Source: Tychonema sp. LEGE 06208 (GTDB lineage: Bacteria > Cyanobacteriota > Cyanobacteriia > Cyanobacteriales > Microcoleaceae). From it: a stretch of DNA of 64,000 bases. Below, in pieces: positions 40,493 through 49,522 of the stretch (the stretch's first letter is position 1; each line of letters opens with the position of its first letter). The stretch is taken from contig NZ_JADEWT010000009.1 of NCBI RefSeq assembly GCF_015207505.1, positions 29,061 through 93,060 of the forward strand, in the 5' to 3' direction. The notes beneath the pieces are model-generated. The model was given only the letters and a program-made list of their open reading frames with translations, was not told the origin of the DNA and ran no database searches. Made by a program: the position numbers and the translations under genes.

Positions 40493-40524
40493 AAAAAAAA
40501 ATCGCCTGCAACGGCGACCTTTTT
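40493..40524. terminator. Bidirectional terminator between glnA and the secreted protein gene
   Basis: Stem TCGCC/GGCGA (40502-40506 and 40513-40517) is flanked by A-run on the left and T-run on the right (CCTTTTTT), with nine T on the minus strand. It can end both the plus-strand gene at 40430 and, after ~190 bp, glnA. Confidence 0.65.
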
Positions 40525-40657
40525 TAGAATCGTATCATGTTCGGTCGATCGCCCAAAATAAAAGTGGTTTGTAGTGAGGACTGTAGTCCTTCGATTGTCA
40601 AGACTAAATTCCTCACCACAAACTCATCCGATCGCGATCGTTCGATTGCACATGATA

Positions 40658-40705
40658 TCACACCTCAAAAAATGATAATTTTAATTTTTTTGAGGTGTGA
40701 TTTTT
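40658..40705 (+). terminator. Hairpin downstream of glnA stop
   Basis: TCACACCTCAAAAAA (40658-40672) pairs with TTTTTTGAGGTGTGA (40686-40700) and is followed by TTTTT on the plus strand. It lies eight bases from the glnA stop codon. On the minus strand it lacks a T tract, so it may protect the 3' end of glnA mRNA rather than terminate it. Confidence 0.5.
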
Positions 40706-40712
40706 AACTTAT

Positions 40713-42134
40713 CTAACAGTCGTAGTAGAGAGCAAACTCGTAGGGGTGAGGACGCAAGCGCATCGGGTTGACTTCGTTGTCGAGTTTGTAGGAAATCCAG
40801 GTTTGGATGAATTCTTCGGTAAATACGCCGGTTTCAGTTAAGAAACTATGGTCTTTTTCCAAAGCTTCTAAAGCACCTTCCAAGGAACCGGGAGTCGAAG
40901 GAATCTTGTTCAATTCTTCAGGGGAAAGGTCGTAGATATCCACGTCCAAAGGTTCACCTGGATCGATTTGATTTTTGATGCCGTCTATGCCGGCGCACAG
41001 CATGGCTGCAAATGCTAAATAGGGGTTGGATGTGGCATCGGGACAGCGGAATTCTAACCGCTTGGCTTTAGGGTTGGTTCCCGATAACGGAATCCGTACT
41101 GATGCCGATCGATTTCCTTGAGAGTAAGCTAGGTTTACAGGCGCTTCAAAGCCTGGAACTAAACGCTTGTAGGAATTAGTCGTCGGGTTGGTGAGTGCCA
41201 AAAGTGCCGGGGCGTGCTTGAGAATGCCGCCGATGTAATGCAGTCCCATTTGACTGAAACCTGCATATTGATCGCCTGCAAATAGAGGTTTGCCGTCTTT
41301 CCAAATCGACTGGTGAACGTGCATCCCGGAACCGTTGTCGTTAAACAGCGGTTTGGGCATGAAGGTGATGGTTTTGCCGTATTTTTTGCCGACGTTTTTG
41401 ATGACGTATTTGTATGTCATCAAGTAGTCGGCGGCTTGTACTAATGTGGCAAAGCGGAAACCGAGTTCGCATTGCCCGCCGGTGGCGACTTCGTGGTGGT
41501 GTTTTTCGATGGGTACGCCGCATTTTGCCATTGTCAGCAGCATTTCCGTTCTCATGTCTTGAGAGGTATCGGTTGGTGCTACTGGGAAATAACCTTCTTT
41601 GTAACGCGGTTTGTAGCCGAGGTTGCCGCCTGGTTCTTCTTTGCCAGAATTCCAGCGACCTTCGATCGAATCTACGTAATAGTAGCCGGAATTTTGGGTT
41701 TGGTCGAAGCGAACGTCGTCAAAAATAAAAAATTCTGCTTCCGGGCCGAAGAATGCTGTATCGCCGAGACCGGTTGTCAGTAAGTAGTCTATGGCTTTTT
41801 GAGCTATGGTGCGGGGACAGCGATTGTACGGTTCGCCGGTGCGGGGCTCTTTGATGCTGCAAATGAAGCTGATGGTGGGTTCTGCCATGAACGGGTCGAT
41901 CCAAGCGGTGGTCGGATCGATGACCATCGTCATGTCTGATTCGTTGATGGCTTTCCAGCCCCGAATGCTGGAACCGTCGAAGGGTATGCCGTCTGTGAAG
42001 GCGGTTTCGTCGATTTGGTCGTGGTACAGGGAAAGGTGTTGCCAGATCCCCGGCATATCGATGAATTTTAGGTCAACGATCTGGATTTTATTTTCTTTTA
42101 TGTAGTTTAGGGCTTCTTGGGGTGTCTGGAACAT
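40713..42134 (-). CDS. glnA: Glutamine synthetase type I
   Basis: GSI of 473 residues, which makes glutamine from glutamate, ammonia and ATP and is the entry point of nitrogen. Signatures: [17 protein letters not shown] near the N-terminus, [19 protein letters not shown], and [16 protein letters not shown] followed by [17 protein letters not shown] holds the Tyr at the adenylylation position of enterobacterial GSI; cyanobacteria instead use small inhibitor proteins (IF7/IF17, not in this window). The ATG at 42134 has AGGAG six bases upstream; an in-frame GTG three bases earlier is less suitable. Control is by NtcA (see 42217-42258). Confidence 0.97.
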   Translation of the reverse strand: MFQTPQEALNYIKENKIQIVDLKFIDMPGIWQHLSLYHDQIDETAFTDGIPFDGSSIRGWKAINESDMTMVIDPTTAWIDPFMAEPTISFICSIKEPRTGEPYNRCPRTIAQKAIDYLLTTGLGDTAFFGPEAEFFIFDDVRFDQTQNSGYYYVDSIEGRWNSGKEEPGGNLGYKPRYKEGYFPVAPTDTSQDMRTEMLLTMAKCGVPIEKHHHEVATGGQCELGFRFATLVQAADYLMTYKYVIKNVGKKYGKTITFMPKPLFNDNGSGMHVHQSIWKDGKPLFAGDQYAGFSQMGLHYIGGILKHAPALLALTNPTTNSYKRLVPGFEAPVNLAYSQGNRSASVRIPLSGTNPKAKRLEFRCPDATSNPYLAFAAMLCAGIDGIKNQIDPGEPLDVDIYDLSPEELNKIPSTPGSLEGALEALEKDHSFLTETGVFTEEFIQTWISYKLDNEVNPMRLRPHPYEFALYYDC

Positions 42135-42216
42135 CACTTACTCCTGATATTGGTGTGGTTGCGGGCGATTCTCTTCTGCAAGCTTCGCTAACGGCAGATT
42201 TCAGACTGTTTGGGCG

Positions 42217-42258
42217 ATCGTAGGCCTTCAGCTATCAATTTTTTGTAGCAAAAGATAC
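42217..42258 (-). promoter_or_regulatory. NtcA-activated promoter of glnA
   Basis: On the minus strand GTA-N8-TAC (GTATCTTTTGCTAC; plus positions 42245-42258) is followed after exactly 22 bases by TACGAT (42217-42222), matching the canonical GTAN8TAC-N20-24-TAN3T class II NtcA promoter. NtcA is the cyanobacterial nitrogen regulator and glnA is a classic target. Confidence 0.8.
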
Positions 42259-42493
42259 AATAATTCAAAATTGAGCCGATCGCGGTTGGGTAGTTTGTGA
42301 TTCTTATTTGGTCTGTGTTTCGGCTGTTTATACAAAACAAACGGCAGAATTTTGCGGCTATTGGTCGGGGATTGACTGCCGATCGTGCAAATCCTATCTC
42401 AAATCTTAATCAAAGGCCGATTTGTAGTAGTCTACAATAGGCGGTCTATCTCAGATAGCAAAGTATTGATAAAGATTTTTGGGAGACAAACTA

Positions 42494-43003
42494 ATGCGCG
42501 ATGCAGTGACGAGTCTGATTGAAAATTATGATGTTGCTGGCAGGTATTTAGACCGGGATGGTATCGATCGGTTGAAATCTTATTTTGCAACCGGCACAGC
42601 ACGGGTACAGGCTGCAGCGGCAATCAACAGCAATGCTGCGTCAATTGTCAAGCAAGCTGGTATCCAGCTATTTGCCGAACAGCCGGAACTGATCCGTCCC
42701 GGTGGAAATGCCTACACGACTCGCCGTTACGCGGCTTGTCTGCGGGACATGGACTATTACTTGCGCTATGCTACTTACGCCCTGGTTGCTGGAAGTACGG
42801 ATGTGCTCGACGAGCGCGTGCTGCAAGGTTTGCGGGAAACTTACAATTCTCTAAGCGTGCCCATTGGCCCTACGGTGATGGGGATTGGCATTATGAAGGA
42901 GATGGTTAAGGCTGAGGTGGAAGCTGCAGGCTTGTCTGTGGGGCCTTTTCTGGAGCAACCTTTTGATTACATGATTCGCGAATTGAGCGAACAAGATATT
43001 TAA
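42494..43003 (+). CDS. apcF: Allophycocyanin beta-18 subunit
   Basis: A 169-residue phycobiliprotein of the phycobilisome core, partnered with the core-membrane linker ApcE. The chromophore region NAYTTRRYAACLRDMDYYLR has Cys82-type attachment. MRDAVTSLIENYDVAGRYLD and GNAYTTRRYAACLRDMDYYL distinguish it from ApcB, which begins MQDAITAVI. I use ATG 42494 because GGGAG is nine bases upstream; a TTG at 42479 adds only five residues. Upstream, CTATCTCAGATAG (about 42446-42458) is a perfect palindrome and could be an operator. It is divergent from glnA with ~360 bp between. Confidence 0.95.
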   Translation: MRDAVTSLIENYDVAGRYLDRDGIDRLKSYFATGTARVQAAAAINSNAASIVKQAGIQLFAEQPELIRPGGNAYTTRRYAACLRDMDYYLRYATYALVAGSTDVLDERVLQGLRETYNSLSVPIGPTVMGIGIMKEMVKAEVEAAGLSVGPFLEQPFDYMIRELSEQDI

Positions 43004-43111
43004 GTCAAGCAAGCTCTTTCTTGTAACAGAAAATTGCATCTGTAGCTTGCAGGTAGCACTATCTCGATCGCTTTTTTGGCATCACAGCCTCTAAGCGATC
43101 TTTTTTATTGG

Positions 43112-43309
43112 TTAAAAATCGCCAACACATCCCCAGACGAGGCATTTGTCGAGGGGATTTTTGGTTTGGCGGCGATCGATTTGCTCGGTTGTTGTTACTT
43201 CTACTTCGCCGTTGGGATAAAGAATGTGGATGATGTTACCGCTGACGAAGGCTAAGGGATTTTCTTGACAAATAGTCGGATTTTTGATAGGAAAGTTCAT
43301 TGTTTTCAT
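43112..43309 (-). CDS. Small conserved-looking hypothetical protein
   Basis: About 65 residues (KTMNFPIKNPTICQENPLAF ... IIHILYPNGEVEVTTTEQID), ending LVWGCVGDF. The beta-rich middle and a C-terminal Cys look like a folded small domain. I recognise no family. The true start could be the GTG at 43339. Placed between apcF and tlyA but on the opposite strand. Confidence 0.5.
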   Translation of the reverse strand: MKTMNFPIKNPTICQENPLAFVSGNIIHILYPNGEVEVTTTEQIDRRQTKNPLDKCLVWGCVGDF

Positions 43310-43622
43310 GCTCGATCGCCCTGATTGTGTGTGTGGCACATTCCCCTGTATCTACATAATCCGCTACTAGCCAAAGTTTTTGTGTGATTCTAAGAATTGT
43401 CGAACTGTGATAAAACTACACACACAGAGCGATCTGTGTCACACAATACGAGGTGAGGGGTATCGCCCCCGCAGCTCTCTCAAGCGCGGAAAAAATGGCA
43501 GCGGGCTCGTGGCGGTACTTCTGCTGGGAAAAGCAAAATAATCGCCAAAAATCCGCAGTCGGGTTTTTGCGTAAGTGGTAATCTGGTTACTGTCAACAAC
43601 CGTGGCGTACAGATTAAAAACC
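43310..43622. other. Spacer upstream of tlyA
   Basis: About 310 bp, containing CACACACAGAGCGATCTGTGTCACAC, an imperfect palindrome near 43420-43445. No gene is seen. tlyA has no clear ribosome site here. Confidence 0.35.
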
Positions 43623-44465
43623 TTGGCTAAACAACGAATAGACACTTTATTAGTAGACCTAAATTTGTGCGCTTCCCGACAGCAAGCTCAGGCCTTGATT
43701 CGGACGGGGAAAGTCTCGATCGACCAACAGGTAGTTGACAAACCGGGCACTGAGGTTGACATTGCAGCAAAAATTAAGATTAAAGAGCGATCGCGCTACG
43801 TTTCCAGAGGCGGCGACAAACTAGCCAAAGCTTTAGAAGTGTTTGCGATTCCCGTAGCGGGCAGAATTTGTCTTGACGGTGGCATTTCCACAGGCGGCTT
43901 TACCGACTGTCTGCTGCAAGCCGGTGCAGCCCTCGTCTACGGCATAGATGTGGGCTACGGTCAAGCTGACTGGGGCTTGCGTAACGATCCGAGGGTAATT
44001 TTGAAAGAACGCACCAATTTGCGCTACATGACTGCTGCTGAGCTTTACGGCGAGTCACCGCGAGCCGATTTGGCGGTAGTCGATGTGTCGTTTATTTCCC
44101 TAGATAAGATTTTACCGGCGCTGTGGGAATTGTTGGCACCGCCGCGAGAAGCGGTATTGTTGGTAAAGCCGCAGTTTGAAGTTGGGCGCGATCGTGTCGG
44201 GAAAAAAGGCGTAGTGCGAGACTCAGCAACTCAAGCCGATGCGATTTTTCAAGTGTGGAAAGCAGCCACAGCTTTAGGATGGCAGCAACGGGGTTTAACG
44301 TGGTCGCCTTTACTTGGCCCGGCCGGTAATATCGAGTATCTTTTATGGTTGGGGATCGATCGCCAAGAGGAACCAGAGCCGGGGGCGATCGAAGAAAGTG
44401 CTGTCAAGGAAAGCATCGCACAAATCGCAAAAGCGGCAGCGCGGGAACTTGTCAATCGATTTTAG
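43623..44465 (+). CDS. tlyA: TlyA-family rRNA 2'-O-methyltransferase
   Basis: A ~280-residue protein with an N-terminal S4 RNA-binding domain (QRIDTLLVDLNLCASRQQAQ ... RTGKVSIDQQVVDKPG) and an FtsJ-like methyltransferase domain. YVSRGGDKLAKAL carries the catalytic Lys; CLDGGISTGGFTDCLL binds SAM. In mycobacteria TlyA methylates ribosomal RNA at 2'-OH and confers capreomycin sensitivity; hemolysin naming is historical. I propose TTG 43623 (AKQRIDTLLVD), where relatives start. An earlier GTG (43575) is the alternative. Confidence 0.88.
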   Translation: MAKQRIDTLLVDLNLCASRQQAQALIRTGKVSIDQQVVDKPGTEVDIAAKIKIKERSRYVSRGGDKLAKALEVFAIPVAGRICLDGGISTGGFTDCLLQAGAALVYGIDVGYGQADWGLRNDPRVILKERTNLRYMTAAELYGESPRADLAVVDVSFISLDKILPALWELLAPPREAVLLVKPQFEVGRDRVGKKGVVRDSATQADAIFQVWKAATALGWQQRGLTWSPLLGPAGNIEYLLWLGIDRQEEPEPGAIEESAVKESIAQIAKAAARELVNRF

Positions 44466-44589
44466 ATTTTAGATTTGAAATTGACTTCAACCGATCGAGC
44501 TAATCAATTTTAAAAGTCAAATTTGGAGAGCAAAACTTATCTAAAATTTGAAATTGTTTTGTCAATCAGACTCCTAAACTTTCACAAGA

Positions 44590-45291
44590 GTGAATAATTC
44601 CATGCAGCCATTAAAACAAGCCGGTTCAATTTTTCTGTACATTCTAGGGGGCATCGGGTATTTAGCGATTGCAGCTACTATTGTAGGCGTTTCAATTCTG
44701 ATCAAATTCGCAGCCCTGCTGCTAGCGGACAAATTATTATATACAATTCTGATTATCGGTGATTTGTTGAGAGGCATCGAAATTATTGAACTGTTAAATA
44801 TTTTAATATTTGCTTTTATCGGCATGGGATTTGGGGTAGCTACAAAACTTTTGATTCCTCAATACGGACGCAAAATTAGTGCAGCATTATTAATAGTTGT
44901 AGTTCCCTTAGTTTTCATGATTACGCCAGTAATTAGATATAATTCTTGGTTAGAAAAAGTCGGAGAATCGGATAACTTATTGCCTGCAGAAACAGCAACA
45001 TTAACTAACTCTTTTTTGCAGAGAAAAGTAGGATTGCAAGGTTTTCTCGGTTATTACGTATATACTGGTCAGTTTCCAGTAATTCCGACCAAACAATCGG
45101 AGATGAAAGACTTAGACAGCTTTGAAAAAAAAGTTAATTCCAGATTTGTGCAGTTAACAGGTGTGGCTCCTACCATTGTTACCTGGTCAATGCGGATTTG
45201 TTTTTGGCTGATCAGACTGTTTTACTTTTCAATAGCGGTAATTGCCACGATCGCCCATTTTAGGGAAGGTGTGAGAATCGCCGGAAGGTAA
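44590..45291 (+). CDS. Multi-pass membrane protein of unknown function
   Basis: A 233-residue protein (start GTG 44590 or ATG 44602). Hydrophobic segments at ~15-50, ~65-85, ~95-115 and ~205-225 suggest four membrane helices, with a soluble loop in the middle (VIRYNSWLEKVGESDNLLPA). No family recognised. It follows tlyA on the same strand after 124 bp but is not clearly co-transcribed. The downstream gene is convergent. Confidence 0.6.
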   Translation: MNNSMQPLKQAGSIFLYILGGIGYLAIAATIVGVSILIKFAALLLADKLLYTILIIGDLLRGIEIIELLNILIFAFIGMGFGVATKLLIPQYGRKISAALLIVVVPLVFMITPVIRYNSWLEKVGESDNLLPAETATLTNSFLQRKVGLQGFLGYYVYTGQFPVIPTKQSEMKDLDSFEKKVNSRFVQLTGVAPTIVTWSMRICFWLIRLFYFSIAVIATIAHFREGVRIAGR

Positions 45292-45342
45292 TAGGATTTT
45301 AGATTTTAGATTTTAGATTAAAGAATTGAAGAATTGGGAATC

Positions 45343-45484
45343 ATATCAAATCAGGTAGCATCGGAATTAATATTACCCACAATCAGGACACGGCAATGCC
45401 GTGTCCCTACAATTAATCCGGGTAGGGAAACGGCACTGCCGTGTCCTCCGTTTATATCATTCCGGTGCCACCGGAATTAATATC
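45343..45484. repeat. MITE-like element overlapping a gene 3' end
   Basis: Ends share ATATCAAATC...GGTAGCATCGGAATTAATAT on the left and ATATCATTCCGG...GGAATTAATAT on the right, relatives of the element at 29775-29889. The interior has the palindrome GACACGGCAATGCCGTGTC and a variant of it. The right end supplies the stop codon and last codons of the 45457-46116 gene. Confidence 0.55.
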
Positions 45485-46116
45485 AGTTGACCAATTTTTC
45501 TCAAGACTTGAAGAACCGTATAAAGTTCGTTGGTTAGAGGAAGCGGTGAAAATATTCTTGATAAGTCATATTGAGGTGGATTCTGAAAGTCTAGCTTGAC
45601 GAATACAATTTCACTGCCATTTGTCATCGCAGCAAAACTCGGTCTATCCTTCCGGGGATTGGCTGTCATGTATGCTAGTGTTTGGGGAAGTGCAGACCTT
45701 ACTGAGATGGTGGTGCGCTTCGACTCTAAAAGTGTCACCCAAAACTGATTTTGCATCACTAAAACATCAATCCTTCCTTGGATAGTTTCTATTTCTTCAT
45801 CTTCCTCATCTAAAACAATTTGTACAGATTTTTCACCAGTCATTTTAAAAGGTGAATCGTAAAAACCCGCTCGTTCCAAGAGAGGTGAACCCATGATTAG
45901 CGTGACGGTTCCTTCTGTCAGACTTCCATCATTTAAATGATAGAGATATCTGCGCCGGAGCGAATTAAGACCGGCTCGATCCGCTTCTGTAATTTCGGGC
46001 AAATCTGTATACCATTCTGGGAAAAATCCCTCGGCTTCTGTTCGTGTAATATTGAATCGAGATTCAACATCTGCTAAAGTTTGGATGATTTCAGTAATGG
46101 CTGTTGTTTGTGTCAT
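45457..46116 (-). CDS. PD-(D/E)XK nuclease-like protein, type I R-subunit-like
   Basis: A 219-residue protein. GRIDVLVM ... FWVTLLESKRTT gives Asp then ExK in order, as in the PD-(D/E)XK nuclease core, which is also seen at the start of type I restriction R subunits. No ATPase or methylase partner is nearby. It overlaps the upstream GTPase gene by 4 bp, so the two are probably translated together. Its last nine residues (LILIPVAPE) are encoded by the end of a dispersed inverted-repeat element (45343-45484). Function unresolved. Confidence 0.65.
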   Translation of the reverse strand: MTQTTAITEIIQTLADVESRFNITRTEAEGFFPEWYTDLPEITEADRAGLNSLRRRYLYHLNDGSLTEGTVTLIMGSPLLERAGFYDSPFKMTGEKSVQIVLDEEDEEIETIQGRIDVLVMQNQFWVTLLESKRTTISVRSALPQTLAYMTANPRKDRPSFAAMTNGSEIVFVKLDFQNPPQYDLSRIFSPLPLTNELYTVLQVLRKIGQLILIPVAPE

Positions 46117-47657
46117 ATTTTAAATTCTTGCTGGAGGCGATCGATAATTGTATTGCGCTCGATAGTGGCGAGAATTTCTTGAATTACCGTATCTTGTCCC
46201 AGAGGGCCCCAAGTGCAGCCTTTTTCTAAATAAACTTGAGCCGCCCGACCGACAGCGTAGGTTCCGTAAGCTGCTAAACTAGCTTGAGTGACAGCGACTC
46301 CGGCAAAAGTAGAAAAGCCAATTTGTGGAGCAGCAGCAGCGGCACTTTTGCCAAATCCCAAGAGGAAACTGCTACCTAATTCTCCCAAAAGTACGCCGCC
46401 TGCGCTGGAGAAAATAGTCTGCCAAAGTTTCCCCGCTTCGTAACCAGTCATGGGTAAACCGTAAAGTCTGGATAAGGAGCGAATTAAGGCTAAATCTGCG
46501 ACAGTTGCTCCCATGACATCTAGGAAAGCAATGGGATTTATCCCCACAGCCAAAGCTTTGTATTTGGCAAATTGCCAGATTAAATCGTCGGCTTCTGTTT
46601 GCCGCAATTTGAGAACTTGACGAGCAATGTTTGCTTCGGCATCTCTAGCTTCTACTAAAGCATTGAGAGCGAGGAGCGATCGCCCTTCTCTGTTAAGAAT
46701 TGTCAAAATTTTGTGCTTGAGTTGGTCTATCTGGGGGGGAGGCGACTCCCATTCGTGGGTGACACTTCCATCTGACCATTCGACGCGCACTTGCACCGGT
46801 GCGGGTTCGGCGGCTACCATGACTATTTCTAAAGATTTAGCAATTTTAGGAGCGGATTTTGGTGTAGATCGATCGGAAGTGTTGTTTGGTCGATCGCCCG
46901 AAATTTCCGTATCTGTGGCATCTGCTACCGAATCTGCTGCTAAGCCTTCAGAATTTCCCAGTGATTGCAAACTTTGGTAAATAGCTTTTCTGTCTAATTC
47001 TGGATACAGGTCAATTTTATTAAAAACTAAAATCAGCGGTTTTTGAGCTGTTTGCAATTCGCACAAAGCTTGATATTCAGTGCGGGTGATATCGCCAGCC
47101 ACGACAAACAGAATTAAGTCAGCTTGGCGAGTGACTTGTTTTGCCATATCGCCGCGCACTTCGCCGCCAACTTCATCAATTCCGGGAGTATCAATTAACT
47201 CTACTTGAATCCCCCCTTGTCCCCCCTTACTGAGGGGTGGTTCCACAGGCACGCCCTGACCAAGGGGCGGTTCCATAAGCCCCCCCTTACCAAGGGGGAG
47301 TTGGGGGGGTTCTACACTGTCAAGGAGGGGCAAAGGCACGCTCCAGCGCACGGAACGCGGCCACTGAGTAACGCCGTTGAGAGGGCCTGTTTGCAAGATT
47401 TTTTGACCCAGAAGCGCGTTTAATACCGCTGATTTGCCGCGGCTGACCATGCCGAAAGTGGCAATGCGAATCACATTGCGATCGAGCTTTTCTGAGGTGT
47501 AACTTAAGATATCTAACTGAGTTTGCAGCGCCGCTTCTAATTCTGTATTGTTCGAGTTTTTTTTGCCTTGGCGCAAGTGAGAATACCGCGCGAGGGCTTC
47601 GCGCAAACTGGCACGGGCTAGGGACAAGCGATTTTCTTGGATGGAATTGTCAGCCAT
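46113..47657 (-). CDS. Membrane-associated GTPase with hydrophobic C-terminus (DUF697-like)
   Basis: A 514-residue GTPase of the dynamin/Era-like superfamily. G1 GMVSRGKS at 69-76, G3 DTPGIDEVGG at 156-165, G4 NKID at 213-216. The C-terminal half is hydrophobic (ALAVGINPIAFLDVMGATVA; GVLLGELGSSFLLGFGKSAA), a DUF697-type membrane-linked region. Residues 115-149, between G1 and G3, are three imperfect copies of PPLxKGGxGG, encoded by a GC-rich repeat (47211-47315). A further low-complexity stretch lies at ~235-265. It is the first gene of a pair with the nuclease-like gene. A second related GTPase is at 49523-50971. Confidence 0.85.
   Translation of the reverse strand: MADNSIQENRLSLARASLREALARYSHLRQGKKNSNNTELEAALQTQLDILSYTSEKLDRNVIRIATFGMVSRGKSAVLNALLGQKILQTGPLNGVTQWPRSVRWSVPLPLLDSVEPPQLPLGKGGLMEPPLGQGVPVEPPLSKGGQGGIQVELIDTPGIDEVGGEVRGDMAKQVTRQADLILFVVAGDITRTEYQALCELQTAQKPLILVFNKIDLYPELDRKAIYQSLQSLGNSEGLAADSVADATDTEISGDRPNNTSDRSTPKSAPKIAKSLEIVMVAAEPAPVQVRVEWSDGSVTHEWESPPPQIDQLKHKILTILNREGRSLLALNALVEARDAEANIARQVLKLRQTEADDLIWQFAKYKALAVGINPIAFLDVMGATVADLALIRSLSRLYGLPMTGYEAGKLWQTIFSSAGGVLLGELGSSFLLGFGKSAAAAAPQIGFSTFAGVAVTQASLAAYGTYAVGRAAQVYLEKGCTWGPLGQDTVIQEILATIERNTIIDRLQQEFKI
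47211..47315. repeat. CCCCCTTA-type repeat inserted in frame in the GTPase gene
   Basis: Three copies of a palindrome-like unit, CCCCTTACTGAGGGG, CCCTGACCAAGGGGCGG and CCCCCTTACCAAGGGGG, about 35 bp apart. The same sequence type occurs outside genes at 51282-51310. All copies keep the reading frame, adding about 35 Pro/Gly-rich residues. Confidence 0.7.
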
Positions 47658-48296
47658 TGGCGATCGGCTTTTTTAAGCAATGTAATTGAGCGTCGAACTA
47701 TAACATTCTATTTCTTATTTTAATACAATTTTTGATAAATTTCTAGCTTTTTATTGGGGAGTTAGGTAGAAACAGGACAAAGGCGCGTCAACAACCTCAT
47801 CAAACTCGGATTCCGGCAGTGACTTAAGTTTCTACGTCAAAACAAAAGTCCTCTGAACTAAAACTTACGCAAAAAACCCGGTTTCTCTGAAAAATCGTCG
47901 ATATTTCCGAGAGATGCTTGATGCAGAAACCGGGTTTGTGACCCCGCTGGCGTAAGTTTTGTTAACAATATTCTGGACAGTGTGTGCATAAAAGTGCGAT
48001 CGCACTTCTGTAAAAAGTAATATCGTTGACCGTTGCATCGTCAGGTGATTTAACCGGCGCTAGAACACAGAGTACACAGAGTCCGAGAATATATATCTGA
48101 ATCATTCCGATGAAGAGAGGATTTGATATAACTGGAATCTGAGCCAGCAAAAATAGAAAACCAGACAATATTTAGGTCAGCCTCAAAAAACCGATCGGTT
48201 TAACAGACTGTTTCGATAAAATACTCGAATTAAATTTATCCCACATTTATTATTTTGTCAATTTTAAAATATGTTTTGAGTATTTGCTTAAATAAT
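47658..48296. repeat. Spacer with nested inverted repeat and a MITE-like copy
   Basis: At 47868-47937, ACTTACGC and AAACCCGGTTTCT are mirrored by AGAAACCGGGTTT and GCGTAAGT, forming nested arms. At 48020-48129 lies a ~110-bp element (ATATCG ... ATTTGATAT) that is ~85-90% like 61325-61431 in reverse orientation. No gene is seen. Confidence 0.6.
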
Positions 48297-49343
48297 TTAT
48301 CTACCGTATACGTGTGGTTTGAATTTAGATGGAATCTTGCCAAGTTGATAAAAATCCGTCAATTTCTTACCTTCATTATCAGCAAAAGAAGCAAAATATT
48401 CGCGAACGGTGATATCTTTAATAGAGTCTAAATCATAAAAATGCAGCGACTCAACATCAAATACTAGAACTGGATCCACAAATGTTACCTTCCCTTGACC
48501 AATTGTATAATTATCCCACGGGTTTTTGCCAAATTTTCGTCGAATATGAATCTGCCATTGCCCATTCGGGTAAACGGTCAAAGTTTCATTAGAAATAGGC
48601 ATCCAGTTGCCATCTACTACGCAGCCAGTAGAAATTTTCTGAGGTGAGAATACTTGAGGTTGAGGCATGGCTCCATAGACAATTCGAGCAATACGTTTGG
48701 CACGATAATCAAATTCAAAGCTTTTGGGATATTTTGATTTCGGACTCCACCACGGAATAACTTTAGAAGTTTTTAGTTGAGAATCTATTTCCTCACGATG
48801 TGCTTCATAACAGCAGAGCATTTGCTGATATTCTACTCGACTAAACTCAGAGGGATCTACATAAATTGTCCAGTTGCTTCTGGATACATCGTCATAAAAA
48901 GTTTTGATTTCTAATTGGGCGCGCTCGCTGGGATTAATCGGCAGACCCATATCTAATAATTCTGGAATAATTCGACCAGCCAAAGATCGAGAAACTACTT
49001 TGTCATTAAAACAGAAAATTGGGAAGCGAATCAAGTTGCCAGGAGCTAGAAATATGCTTTGAAAAGAGTGTTCTTCCATGATGCTGATGCGATGGAATTT
49101 TTGCGGATCTTTGGTCGGACAAAACACTTGAAAAGTTAAGACATCGGGACGTTTCTTTTTGTAGTATTTAGACAAATTATAGGGACTTTTAGGAGACAAA
49201 TATCCATAAATTACCCAAGCCCATAACGCAAAAAATACACCCATATCCCACAGTTTAGTTTCAGACAATCTCAGGCCAATTTTTTTGTACAATTGGTCAT
49301 AAATATTTTTGACATTTTTCATAATTTTTATATAATTAGACAT
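48297..49343 (-). CDS. Single-pass membrane protein of unknown function
   Basis: A 348-residue protein. One hydrophobic segment near residues 34-50 (MGVFFALWAWVIYGYL) follows a basic start. The long remainder is soluble-looking, with FKPHVYGR at the C-terminus and repeated aromatic/basic stretches. I recognise no family. It lies alone between two GTPase genes on the same strand, separated by >150 bp from each. The start could be the ATG seven codons further in. Confidence 0.6.
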   Translation of the reverse strand: MSNYIKIMKNVKNIYDQLYKKIGLRLSETKLWDMGVFFALWAWVIYGYLSPKSPYNLSKYYKKKRPDVLTFQVFCPTKDPQKFHRISIMEEHSFQSIFLAPGNLIRFPIFCFNDKVVSRSLAGRIIPELLDMGLPINPSERAQLEIKTFYDDVSRSNWTIYVDPSEFSRVEYQQMLCCYEAHREEIDSQLKTSKVIPWWSPKSKYPKSFEFDYRAKRIARIVYGAMPQPQVFSPQKISTGCVVDGNWMPISNETLTVYPNGQWQIHIRRKFGKNPWDNYTIGQGKVTFVDPVLVFDVESLHFYDLDSIKDITVREYFASFADNEGKKLTDFYQLGKIPSKFKPHVYGR

Positions 49344-49522
49344 ACACTATTTGACCGCCAACCAATAACCTCAATAAATCCGCCCCGCCCCACTTGATGT
49401 CTGAAAAATACAAGGAGAAATAGCGAGTTTCTGCTGTTTCTCCTATTCAAATTTACCATGCCAGACAGGGCTGGCATTGCACGACCGCCAAAACCGGTGC
49501 GCGGTGCACGCCCTACAAGGTT

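Noticed and set aside
41414..41783. Plus-strand frames opposite glnA
   Set aside because: glnA is highly conserved on the minus strand; these are shadows.
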